This document shows positions 52,937 to 64,000 of a stretch of 64,000 nucleotides of DNA, piece by piece (the stretch's first letter is position 1; every line of letters starts with the position of its first letter). Position numbers and translations under genes: made by a program. The DNA is taken from the NCBI GenBank assembly GCA_032718475.1, contig JAUCBJ010008227.1, positions 1 to 64,000 on the forward strand. Reading direction: 5' to 3'. Origin of the DNA: Nemertoderma westbladi (taxonomy: Eukaryota > Xenacoelomorpha > Nemertodermatida > Nemertodermatidae). Under the pieces are notes generated by a model. It was not told where the DNA came from and ran no database searches. It saw nothing but the letters and a program-made list of their open reading frames with translations.

Positions 52937-55900
52937 CCCCTTTCACACTGCTGTATCTTGAAGTACGCATGAACTAGCTCGAACCCCGTTTAACTACTAA
53001 CTAGTAGGCGCTGTGTTCCATTTCACACTGCCGTATCTTGAAGTACGCATGAACTAGCTCGAACCCCGTTCAACTACTAACTAATAAGGGCTGTGTTACC
53101 TTTCACACTGCCGTATCTTGAAGCGCGCATGAACTAGCTCGAACCCCGTTCAGCTACTAACTAATTAGGGCTGTGTTCCCTTTCACACTGCCGTATCTTG
53201 AAGTACGCATGAACTAGCTCGAACCCCATTCAACTACTACCTAGTAGGCGCTGTGTTCCCTTTCACACTGCCGTATCTTGAAGCGCGCATGAACTAGCTC
53301 GAACCCCGTTCAGCTACTAACTAATAAGGGCTGTGTTCCCTTTCACACTGCCGTATCTTGAAGCGCGCATGAACTAGCTCGAACCCCGTTCAGCTACTAA
53401 CTAATAAGGGCTGTGTTCCCTTTCACACTGCCGTATCTTGAAGTACGCATGAACTAGCTCGAACCCCATTCAACTACTACCTAGTAAGCGCTGTGTTCCC
53501 TTTCACACTGACGTATCTTGAAGAACGCATGAACTAGCTCAAACCCGGATCAGCTACTAACTAGTAAACGCTGTGTTCCCGTTCAGCTACTAACTAGTAG
53601 GCGCTGTGTTCCCTTTCACACTGTTGTATCTTGAAGCACGCATGAACTAGCTCGAACCCCGTTCAGCTACTAACTAGTAGGGCTGTGTTCCCTTTCACAC
53701 TGCCGTATCTTGAAGCACGCATGAACTAGCTCGAACCCGGATCAGCTACTAACTAGTAAACGCTGTGTTCCCGTTCAGCTACTAACTAGTAGGCGCTGTG
53801 TTCCCTTTCACACTGCTGTATCTTGAAGCACGCATGAACTAGCTCGAACCCCGTTCAGCTACTAACTAATAAGGGCTGTGTTCCCTTTCACACTGCCGTA
53901 TCTTGAAGTACGCATGAACTAGCTCGAACCCCGTTTAACTACTAACTAGTAGGCGCTGTGTTCCATTTCACACTGCCGTATCTTGAAGTACGCATGAACT
54001 AGCTCGAACCCCGTTCAACTACTAACTAATAAGGGCTGTGTTACCTTTCACACTGCCGTATCTTGAAGCGCGCATGAACTAGCTCGAACCCCGTTCAGCT
54101 ACTAACTAATAAGGGCTGTGTTCCCTTTCACACTGCCGTATCTTGAAGTACGCATGAACTAGCTCGAACCCCATTCAACTACTACCTAGTAGGCGCTGTG
54201 TTCCCTTTCACACTGCCGTATCTTGAAGCGCGCATGAACTAGCTCGAACCCCGTTCAGCTACTAACTAATAAGGGCTGTGTTCCCTTTCACACTGCCGTA
54301 TCTTGAAGCGCGCATGAACTAGCTCGAACCCCGTTCAGCTACTAACTAATAAGGGCTGTGTTCCCTTTCACACTGCCGTATCTTGAAGTACGCATGAACT
54401 AGCTCGAACCCCATTCAACTACTACCTAGTAAGCGCTGTGTTCCCTTTCACACTGACGTATCTTGAAGAACGCATGAACTAGCTCGAACCCGGATCAGCT
54501 ACTAACTAGTAAACGCTGTGTTCCCGTTCAGCTACTAACTAGTAGGCGCTGTGTTCCCTTTCACACTGCTGTATCTTGAAGCACGCATGAACTAGCTCGA
54601 ACCCCGTTCAGCTACTAACTAGTAGGGCTGTGTTCCCTTTCACACTGCCGTATCTTGAAGCACGCATGAACTAGCTCGAATCCGGATCAGCTACTAACTA
54701 GTAAACGCTGTGTTCCCGTTCAGCTACTAACTAGTAGGCGCTGTGTTCCCTTTCGCACTGCTGTATCTTGAAGCACGAATGAACTAGCTCGAACCCCGTT
54801 CAGCTACTAACTAGTAGGGCTGTGTTCCCTTTCACACTGCCGTATCTTGAAGCACGCATGAACTAGCTCGAACCCGGATCAGCTACTAACTAGTAAACGC
54901 TGTGTTCCCGTTCAGCTACTAACTAGTAGGCGCTGTGTTCCCTTTCACACTGCTGTATCTTGAAGCACGCATGAACTAGCTCGAACCCGTTCAGCTACTT
55001 ATTAGTAGGGCTGTGTTCCCTTTCACACTGCTGTATCTTGAAGCACGCATGAACTAGCTCGAACTCCATTCAGCTACTAACTAATAAGGGCTGTGTTACC
55101 TTTCACACTGCCGTATCTTGAAGCACGCATGAACTAGCTCGAACCCCGTTCAGCTACTAACTAGTAGGGCTGTGTTCCTTTTCACACTGCCGTATCTTGA
55201 AGCACGCATGAACTAGCTCGAACCCATTCAGCTACTTATTAGTAGGGCTGTGTTCCCTTTCACACTGCCGTATCTTGAAGCACGCATGAACTAGCTCGAA
55301 CCCCGTTCAACTACTAATTAGTAAGGGCTGTGTTCCCTTTCACACTGCCGTATCTTGAAGCACGCATGAACTAGCTCGAACCCCGTTCAGCTACTAACTA
55401 GTAGGGCTGTGTTCCCTTTCACACTGCCGTATCTTGAAGCACGCATGAACTAGCTCGAACCCCGTTCAGCTACTAACTAGTAGGGCTGTGTTCCCTTTCA
55501 CACTGCCATATCTTGAAGCACGCATGAACTACCTCGAACCCCGTTCAGCTACTAACTAGTAGGGCTGTGTTCCCTTTCACACTGCCATATCTTGAAGCAC
55601 GCATGAACTACCTCGAACCCCGTTCAGCTACTAACTAGTAGGGCTGTGTTCCCTTTCACACTGCCGTATCTTGAAGCACGCATGAACTAGCTCGAACCCC
55701 GTTCAACTACTAATTAGTAAGGGCTGTGTTCCCTTTCACACTGCCGTATCTTGAAGCACGCATGAACTAGCTCGAACCCGTTCAGCTACTTATTAGTAGG
55801 GCTGTGTTCCCTTTCACACTGCTGTATCTTGAAGCACGCATGAACTAGCTCGAACCCCATTCAGCTACTAACTAATAAGGGCTGTGTTACCTTTCACACT

Positions 55901-58900
55901 GCCGTATCTTGAAGCACGCATGAACTAGCTCGAACCCCGTTCAGCTACTAACTAGTAGGGCTGTGTTCCCTTTCACACTGCCGTATCTTGAAGCACGCAT
56001 GAACTAGCTCGAACCCCGTTCAGCTACTAACTAGTAGGGCTGTGTTCCCTTTCACACTGCCATATCTTGAAGCACGCATGAACTACCTCGAACCCCGTTC
56101 AGCTACTAACTAGTAGGGCTGTGTTCCCTTTCACACTGCCATATCTTGAAGCACGCATGAACTACCTCGAACCCCGTTCAGCTACTAACTAGTAGGGCTG
56201 TGTTCCCTTTCACACTGCCGTATCTTGAAGCACGCATGAACTAGCTCGAACCCCGTTCAACTACTAATTAGTAAGGGCTGTGTTCCCTTTCACACTGCCG
56301 TATCTTGAAGCACGCATGAACTAGCTCGAACCCGTTCAGCTACTAATTAGTAAGGGCTGTGTTCCCTTTCACACTGCCGTATCTTGAAGCGCGCATGAAC
56401 TAGCTCGAACCCCGTTCAGCTACTAACTAATAAGGGCTGTGTTCCCTTGCACACTGCCGTATCTTGAAGTACGCATGAACTAGCTCGAACCCCATTCAAC
56501 TACTACCTAGTAGGCGCTGTGTTCCCTTTCACACTGCCGTATCTTGAAGCGCGCATGAACTAGCTCGAACCCCGTTCAGCTACTAACTAATAAGGGCTGT
56601 GTTCCCTTTCACACTGCCGTATCTTGAAGCGCGCATGAACTAGCTCGAACCCCGTTCAGCTACTAACTAATAAGGGCTGTGTTCCCTTTCACACTGCCGT
56701 ATCTTGAAGTACGCATGAACTAGCTCGAACCCCATTCAACTACTACCTAGTAAGCGCTGTGTTCCCTTTCACACTGACGTATCTTGAAGAACGCATGAAC
56801 TAGCTCGAACCCGGATCAGCTACTAACTAGTAAACGCTGTGTTCCCGTTCAGCTACTAACTAGTAGGCGCTGTGTTCCCTTTCACACTGCTGTATCTTGA
56901 AGCACGCATGAACTAGCTCAAACCCCGTTCAGCTACTAACTAGTAGGGCTGTGTTCCCTTTCACACTGCCGTATCTTGAAGCACGCATGAACTAGCTCGA
57001 ATCCGGATCAGCTACTAACTAGTAAACGCTGTGTTCCCGTTCAGCTACTAACTAGTAGGCGCTGTGTTCCCTTTCGCACTGCTGTATCTTGAAGCACGAA
57101 TGAACTAGCTCGAACCCCGTTCAGCTACTAACTAGTAGGGCTGTGTTCCCTTTCACACTGCCGTATCTTGAAGCACGCATGAACTAGCTCGAACCCGGAT
57201 CAGCTACTAACTAGTAAACGCTGTGTTCCCGTTCAGCTACTAACTAGTAGGCGCTGTGTTCCCTTTCACACTGCTGTATCTTGAAGCACGCATGAACTAG
57301 CTCGAACCCGTTCAGCTACTTATTAGTAGGGCTGTGTTCCCTTTCACACTGCTGTATCTTGAAGCACGCATGAACTAGCTCGAACTCCATTCAGCTACTA
57401 ACTAATAAGGGCTGTGTTACCTTTCACACTGCCGTATCTTGAAGCACGCATGAACTAGCTCGAACCCCGTTCAGCTACTAACTAGTAGGGCTGTGTTCCT
57501 TTTCACACTGCCGTATCTTGAAGCACGCATGAACTAGCTCGAACCCATTCAGCTACTTATTAGTAGGGCTGTGTTCCCTTTCACACTGCCGTATCTTGAA
57601 GCACGCATGAACTAGCTCGAACCCCGTTCAACTACTAATTAGTAAGGGCTGTGTTCCCTTTCACACTGCCGTATCTTGAAGCACGCATGAACTAGCTCGA
57701 ACCCCGTTCAGCTACTAACTAGTAGGGCTGTGTTCCCTTTCACACTGCCGTATCTTGAAGCACGCATGAACTAGCTCGAACCCCGTTCAGCTACTAACTA
57801 GTAGGGCTGTGTTCCCTTTCACACTGCCATATCTTGAAGCACGCATGAACTACCTCGAACCCCGTTCAGCTACTAACTAGTAGGGCTGTGTTCCCTTTCA
57901 CACTGCCATATCTTGAAGCACGCATGAACTACCTCGAACCCCGTTCAGCTACTAACTAGTAGGGCTGTGTTCCCTTTCACACTGCCGTATCTTGAAGCAC
58001 GCATGAACTAGCTCGAACCCCGTTCAACTACTAATTAGTAAGGGCTGTGTTCCCTTTCACACTGCCGTATCTTGAAGCACGCATGAACTAGCTCGAACCC
58101 GTTCAGCTACTTATTAGTAGGGCTGTGTTCCCTTTCACACTGCTGTATCTTGAAGCACGCATGAACTAGCTCGAACCCCATTCAGCTACTAACTAATAAG
58201 GGCTGTGTTACCTTTCACACTGCCGTATCTTGAAGCACGCATGAACTAGCTCGAACCCCGTTCAGCTACTAACTAGTAGGGCTGTGTTCCCTTTCACACT
58301 GCCGTATCTTGAAGCACGCATGAACTAGCTCGAACCCCGTTCAGCTACTAACTAGTAGGGCTGTGTTCCCTTTCACACTGCCATATCTTGAAGCACGCAT
58401 GAACTACCTCGAACCCCGTTCAGCTACTAACTAGTAGGGCTGTGTTCCCTTTCACACTGCCATATCTTGAAGCACGCATGAACTACCTCGAACCCCGTTC
58501 AGCTACTAACTAGTAGGGCTGTGTTCCCTTTCACACTGCCGTATCTTGAAGCACGCATGAACTAGCTCGAACCCCGTTCAACTACTAATTAGTAAGGGCT
58601 GTGTTCCCTTTCACACTGCCGTATCTTGAAGCACGCATGAACTAGCTCGAACCCGTTCAGCTACTAATTAGTAAGGGCTGTGTTCCCTTTCACACTGCTG
58701 TATCTTGAAGTACGCATGAACTAGCTCGAACTCCATTCAGCTACTAACTAATAAGGGCTGTGTTCCCTTTCACACTGCCGTATCTTGAAGCACGCATGAA
58801 CTAGCTCGAACCCGGATCAGCTACTAACTAGTAAACGCTGTGTTCCCGTTCAGCTACTAACTAGTAGGGCTGTGTTCCCTTTCACACTGCCGTATCTTGA

Positions 58901-59132
58901 AGCACGCATGAACTAACTCGAACCCCGTTCAACTACTACCTAGTAAGTGCTGTGTTCCCTTTCACACTGCCGTATCTTGAAGCACGCATGAACTAGCTCG
59001 AACTCCATTCAGCTACTAACTAATAAGGGCTGTGTTACCTTTCACACTGCCGTATCTTGAAGTACGGATGAACTAGCTCGAACCCCGTTCAACTACTAAC
59101 TAATAGGCGCTGTGTTCCCTTTCCCTTTCACT
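52937..59132 (+). repeat. Minisatellite of about 80 bp period with kilobase higher-order repeats (about 78 units)
   Basis: Unit core: ctttcacactgccgtatctt, gaagcacgcatgaactagct, cgaaccccgttcagctacta, actagtagggctgtgttcc. Lengths vary around 77-80 bp, and short units of about 37 bp (cgttcagctactaactagta ...) are interspersed. Rare markers show higher-order duplication: cactgacgta at 53505, 54451 and 56772 (offsets 946 and 2,321) and tttcgcactg at 54751 and 57072 (offset 2,321). No sustained reading frame is seen. Confidence 0.96.
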
Positions 59133-59692
59133 GTGTTGATTAATATTTTTCAATTACCGAATCAATATAATCGATTCTGTTAATGAAATTTGATCAATTC
59201 CAACAAATATATCGCATTACTTTTCATAAATATCTTTTAGGCCTATATTATGCAGAGGTTTACTAATATTGAAATTTTGTAATGCAACTAGGCCTACTAC
59301 ACAATTTTACTGAAAAAGTAGGCCTGTTATAATAGTAGTAGACCATATAGGTTGGTACAGTATGTCCTAGTGGGTGTTTCACCAGTCCCAGCCGCTAGAT
59401 CAGATTATCACACTTCTAACACTAAAAGTGATACAAGTAAATAGTTACTGCATATTATGGGGGAGGAAATAACTGTGAACTCAGGAAAAATATTTCTAGC
59501 GGAACTGGATGCAAATACCATACTTACAGTACATCATTGGACAGGGTTGGGAGTTAACTAATAGACTTACCGCGCAGAAATGGCATTGGTCCATTGTTGA
59601 TGAACAAGCTGAATTTTTACTTGGAGAAGCACAATTGTAACATCTGTAGGGAAATGCTAGAATCAAAAAGATTAGTTTATAAGTTAAAAAAA
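59133..59692. other. Non-coding interval between two arrays
   Basis: AT-rich sequence with no recognisable gene. It contains repeated taggcct motifs. Confidence 0.4.
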
Positions 59693-62600
59693 GTTAGTTT
59701 AGTAATAATTAAACCATAACACAACAGTAGCTTACAGCAAGTCTGTGGTCTGTAAAGATTTAGTTTAGTAATAATTAAACCATAACACAACAGTACAGCA
59801 AGTCTGTGGTCTGTAAAGATTTAGTTTAGTAATAATTAAACCATAACACAACAGTACAGCAAGTCTGTGGTCTGTAAAGATTTAGTTTAGTAATAATTAA
59901 ACCATAACACAACAGTAGCTTACAGCAAGTCTGTGGTCTGTAAAGATTTAGTTTAGTAATAATTAAACCATAACACAACAGTACAGCAAGTCTGTGGTCT
60001 GTAAAGATTTAGTTTCGTGATAATTAAACCATAACACAACAGTACAGCAAGTCTGTGGTCTGTAAAGATTTAGTTTAGTAATAATGAAACCATAACACAA
60101 CAGTACAGAAAGTCTGTGGTCTGTAAAGATTTAGTTTAGTAATAATTAAACCATAACACAACAGTAGACTACAGCAAGTCTGTGGTCTGTAAAGATTTAG
60201 TTTAGTAATAATTAAACCATAACACAACAGTACAGCAAGTCTGTGGTCTGTAAAGATTTAGTTGAGTAATAATTAAACCATAACACAACAGTAGCTTACA
60301 TCAAGTCTGTGGTCTGTAAAGATTTAGTTTAGTAATAATTAAACCATAACACAACAGTACAGCAAGTCTGTGGTCTGTAAAGATTTAGTTTAGTAATAAT
60401 TAAACCATAACACAACAGTAGCTTACATCAAGTCTGTGGTCTGTAAAGATTTAGTTTAGTAATAATTAAACCATAACACAACAGTACAGCAAGTCTGTGG
60501 TCTGTAAAGATTTAGTTTAGTAATAATTAAACCATAACACAACAGTACAGCAAGTCTGTGGTCTGTAAAGATTTAGTTTAGTAATAATTAAACCATAACA
60601 CAACAGTAGCCTACAGCAAGTCTGTGGTCTGTAAAGATTTAGTTTAGTAATAATTAAACCATAACACAACAGTACAGCAAGTCTGTGGTCTGTAAAGATT
60701 TAGTTTAGTAATAATTAAACCATAACACAACAGTACAGCAAGTCTGTGGTCTGTAAAGATTTAGTTTAGTAATAATTAAACCATAACACAACAGTACAGC
60801 AAGTCTGTGGTCTGTAAAGATTTAGTTTAGTAATAATTAAACCATAACACAACAGTAGCCTACAGCAAGTCTGTGGTCTGTAAAGATTTAGTTTAGTAAT
60901 AATTAAACCATAACACAACAGTACAGCAAGTCTGTGGTCTGTAAAGATTTAGTTTAGTAATAATTAAACCATAACACAACAGTACAGCAAGTCTGTGGTC
61001 TGTAAAGATTTAGTTTAGTAATAATTAAACCATAACACAACAGTACAGCAAGTCTGTGGTCTGTAAAGATTTAGTTTAGTAATAATTAAACCATAACACA
61101 ACAGTAGCCTACAGCAAGTCTGTGGTCTGTAAAGATTTAGTTTAGTAATAATTAAACCATAACACAACAGTACAGCAAGTCTGTGGTCTGTAAAGATTTA
61201 GTTTAGTAATAATTAAACCATAACACAACAGTACAGCAAGTCTGTGGTCTGTAAAGATTTAGTTTAGTAATAATTAAACCATAACACAACAGTACAGCAA
61301 GTCTGTGGTCTGTAAAGATTTAGTTTAGTAATAATTAAACCATAACACAACAGTAGCCTACAGCATGTCTGTGGTCTGTAAAGATTTAGTTTAGTAATAA
61401 TTAAACCATAACACAACAGTAGCCTACAGCGAGTCTGTGGTCTGTAAAGATTTAGTTTAGTAATAATTAAACCATAACACAACAGTAGCCTACAGCAAGT
61501 CTGTGGTCTGTAAAGATTTAGTTTAGTAATAATTAAACCATAACACAACAGTAGCTTACAGCAAGTCTGTGGTCTGTAAAGATTTAGTTTAGTAATAATT
61601 AAACCATAACACAACAGTACAGCAAGTCTGTGGTCTGTAAAGATTTAGTTTAGTAATAATTAAACCATAACACAACAGTAGCTAACAGCAAGTCTGTGGT
61701 CTGTAAAGATTTAGTTTAGTAATAATTAAACCATAACATAACAGTAGCTTACAGCAAGTCTGTGGTCTGTAAAGATTTAGTTTAGTAATAATTAAACCAT
61801 AACACAACAGTACAGCAAGTCTGTGGTCTGTAAAGATTTAGTTTAGTAATAATTAAACCATAACACAACAGTACAGCAAGTCTGTGGTCTGTAAAGATTT
61901 AGTTTAGTAATAATTAAACCATAACACAACAGTAGCTTACAGCAAGTCTGTGGTCTGTAAAGATTTAGTTTAGTAATAATTAAACCATAACACAACAGTA
62001 CAGCAAGTCTGTGGTCTGTAAAGATTTAGTTTCGTGATAATTAAACCATAACACAACAGTACAGCAAGTCTGTGGTCTGTAAAGATTTAGTTTAGTAATA
62101 ATGAAACCATAACACAACAGTACAGAAAGTCTGTGGTCTGTAAAGATTTAGTTTAGTAATAATTAAACCATAACACAACAGTAGACTACAGCAAGTCTGT
62201 GGTCTGTAAAGATTTAGTTTAGTAATAATTAAACCATAACACAACAGTACAGCAAGTCTGTGGTCTGTAAAGATTTAGTTTAGTAATAATTAAACCATAA
62301 CACAACAGTAGCTTACATCAAGTCTGTGGTCTGTAAAGATTTAGTTTAGTAATAATTAAACCATAACACAACAGTACAACAAGTCTGTGGTCTGTAAAGA
62401 TTTAGTTTAGTAATAATTAAACCATAACACAACAGTAGCTTACATCAAGTCTGTGGTCTGTAAAGATTTAGTTTAGTAATAATTAAACCATAACACAACA
62501 GTACAGCAAGTCTGTGGTCTGTAAAGATTTAGTTTAGTAATAATTAAACCATAACACAACAGTACAGCAAGTCTGTGGTCTGTAAAGATTTAGTTTAGTA

Positions 62601-64000
62601 ATAATTAAACCATAACACAACAGTAGCCTACAGCAAGTCTGTGGTCTGTAAAGATTTAGTTTAGTAATAATTAAACCATAACACAACAGTACAGCAAGTC
62701 TGTGGTCTGTAAAGATTTAGTTTAGTAATAATTAAACCATAACACAACAGTACAGCAAGTCTGTGGTCTGTAAAGATTTAGTTTAGTAATAATTAAACCA
62801 TAACACAACAGTACAGCAAGTCTGTGGTCTGTAAAGATTTAGTTTAGTAATAATTAAACCATAACACAACAGTAGCCTACAGCAAGTCTGTGGTCTGTAA
62901 AGATTTAGTTTAGTAATAATTAAACCATAACACAACAGTACAGCAAGTCTGTGGTCTGTAAAGATTTAGTTTAGTAATAATTAAACCATAACACAACAGT
63001 ACAGCAAGTCTGTGGTCTGTAAAGATTTAGTTTAGTAATAATTAAACCATAACACAACAGTACAGCAAGTCTGTGGTCTGTAAAGATTTAGTTTAGTAAT
63101 AATTAAACCATAACACAACAGTAGCCTACAGCAAGTCTGTGGTCTGTAAAGATTTAGTTTAGTAATAATTAAACCATAACACAACAGTACAGCAAGTCTG
63201 TGGTCTGTAAAGATTTAGTTTAGTAATAATTAAACCATAACACAACAGTACAGCAAGTCTGTGGTCTGTAAAGATTTAGTTTAGTAATAATTAAACCATA
63301 ACACAACAGTACAGCAAGTCTGTGGTCTGTAAAGATTTAGTTTAGTAATAATTAAACCATAACACAACAGTAGCCTACAGCATGTCTGTGGTCTGTAAAG
63401 ATTTAGTTTAGTAATAATTAAACCATAACACAACAGTAGCCTACAGCGAGTCTGTGGTCTGTAAAGATTTAGTTTAGTAATAATTAAACCATAACACAAC
63501 AGTAGCCTACAGCAAGTCTGTGGTCTGTAAAGATTTAGTTTAGTAATAATTAAACCATAACACAACAGTAGCTTACAGCAAGTCTGTGGTCTGTAAAGAT
63601 TTAGTTTAGTAATAATTAAACCATAACACAACAGTACAGCAAGTCTGTGGTCTGTAAAGATTTAGTTTAGTAATAATTAAACCATAACACAACAGTAGCT
63701 TACAGCAAGTCTGTGGTCTGTAAAGATTTAGTTTAGTAATAATTAAACCATAACATAACAGTAGCTTACAGCAAGTCTGTGGTCTGTAAAGATTTAGTTT
63801 AGTAATAATTAAACCATAACACAACAGTACAGCAAGTCTGTGGTCTGTAAAGATTTAGTTTAGTAATAATTAAACCATAACACAACAGTACAGCAAGTCT
63901 GTGGTCTGTAAAGATTTAGTTTAGTAATAATTAAACCATAACACAACAGTACAGCAAGTCTGTGGTCTGTAAAGATTTAGTTTAGTAATAATTAAACCAT
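59693..64000 (+). repeat. 61/66-bp minisatellite with a 2,017-bp higher-order repeat (runs off the window)
   Basis: Unit core: taaagatttagtttagtaat, aattaaaccataacacaaca, gtacagcaagtctgtggtct. Units of 61 bp (gtacagc) alternate with 66-bp units (gtagcttacagc or gtagcctacagc). The marker ttcgtgataa at 60014 recurs at 62031, an offset of 2,017 bp, and an identical run of consecutive 66-bp units recurs at 61264-61614 and 63281-63631. Because 66 is a multiple of three, those runs give a minus-strand frame with a 22-residue repeat; this is a by-product. Confidence 0.97.

Noticed and set aside
61264-63824. 116-codon minus-strand frames with a 22-residue repeat
   Set aside because: They arise wherever consecutive 66-bp units happen to stay in frame. 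The two identical copies are explained by the 2,017-bp duplication.
1-64000. tRNA, rRNA or snRNA genes
   Set aside because: I looked for cloverleaf-like box sequences and rRNA-like stretches and saw none I could support. A covariance-model scan would be needed to be certain.
1-64000. Statistical preference of mobile elements for arrays
   Set aside because: Roughly five or six of about nine insertions are in arrays, but arrays make up about half of the window, so the count alone is what chance would give. Only the LINE-A junction pattern is kept as a finding.

Overview
The window is animal (metazoan) nuclear DNA. It holds spliced or intronless pieces of four animal genes in an AT-rich background, together with non-LTR retrotransposons, hAT-like elements, a solo LTR and an extreme load of minisatellites. 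The phylum cannot be fixed from the sequence. A marine invertebrate is my guess, based only on the repeat-rich, transposon-rich texture and on the gene families present.

Recognisable host genes are sparse. They are: a first coding exon of a Mo25/CAB39-like scaffold protein (minus strand, about 2.0-2.3 kb); a complete two-exon hypoxanthine-guanine phosphoribosyltransferase (HPRT) gene (minus strand, 26.3-27.9 kb); an intronless class I Rab11-family-interacting protein (plus strand, 35.8-37.3 kb); and a last exon of a Ly6/three-finger GPI-type protein (minus strand, about 52.6-52.8 kb). These genes look unrelated in function and share no operon-like logic.

Layout. 0-2 kb: an element bounded by inverted repeats, then the Mo25 exon. 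2.36-3.4 kb: a truncated LINE, here called LINE-A. 4.0-7.2 kb: a second LINE (LINE-B) nested between long inverted repeats. 7.2-26 kb: one nearly continuous satellite block, a 40-bp array split by a full-length LINE-A with an intact 1,098-codon ORF, then a 36-bp array split by LINE-C, then a 17-bp array split by a 563-bp solo LTR. 26.3-28 kb: HPRT. 28.5-31.7 kb: a 30-bp array split by a LINE-A fragment. 32.1-33.1 kb: a 129-bp higher-order array built on a 16-bp palindrome. 35.8-37.3 kb: the Rab11-FIP gene. 38.4-41.0 kb: a 26-bp array split by a hAT-like element. 44.4-47.9 kb: a 50-bp array. 48.6-52.3 kb: a decayed near-full-length LINE-A. 52.9-59.1 kb: an array of about 80 bp period. 59.7 kb to the end: a 61/66-bp array that runs off the window.

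By my boundaries, about 32 kb (half of the window) is tandem repeat of about eleven unrelated families. Two themes run through it. Mobile elements of four kinds sit inside arrays, often with a readable target-site duplication. Kilobase-scale internal duplications (1,050, 1,257, 2,017 and 2,321 bp) have enlarged several arrays. I found no convincing new enzymatic system. The most unusual structures are the mirrored inverted repeats around LINE-B, the LINE-A insertions with a shared junction pattern, and the stop-free arrays that give long multi-frame reading frames.
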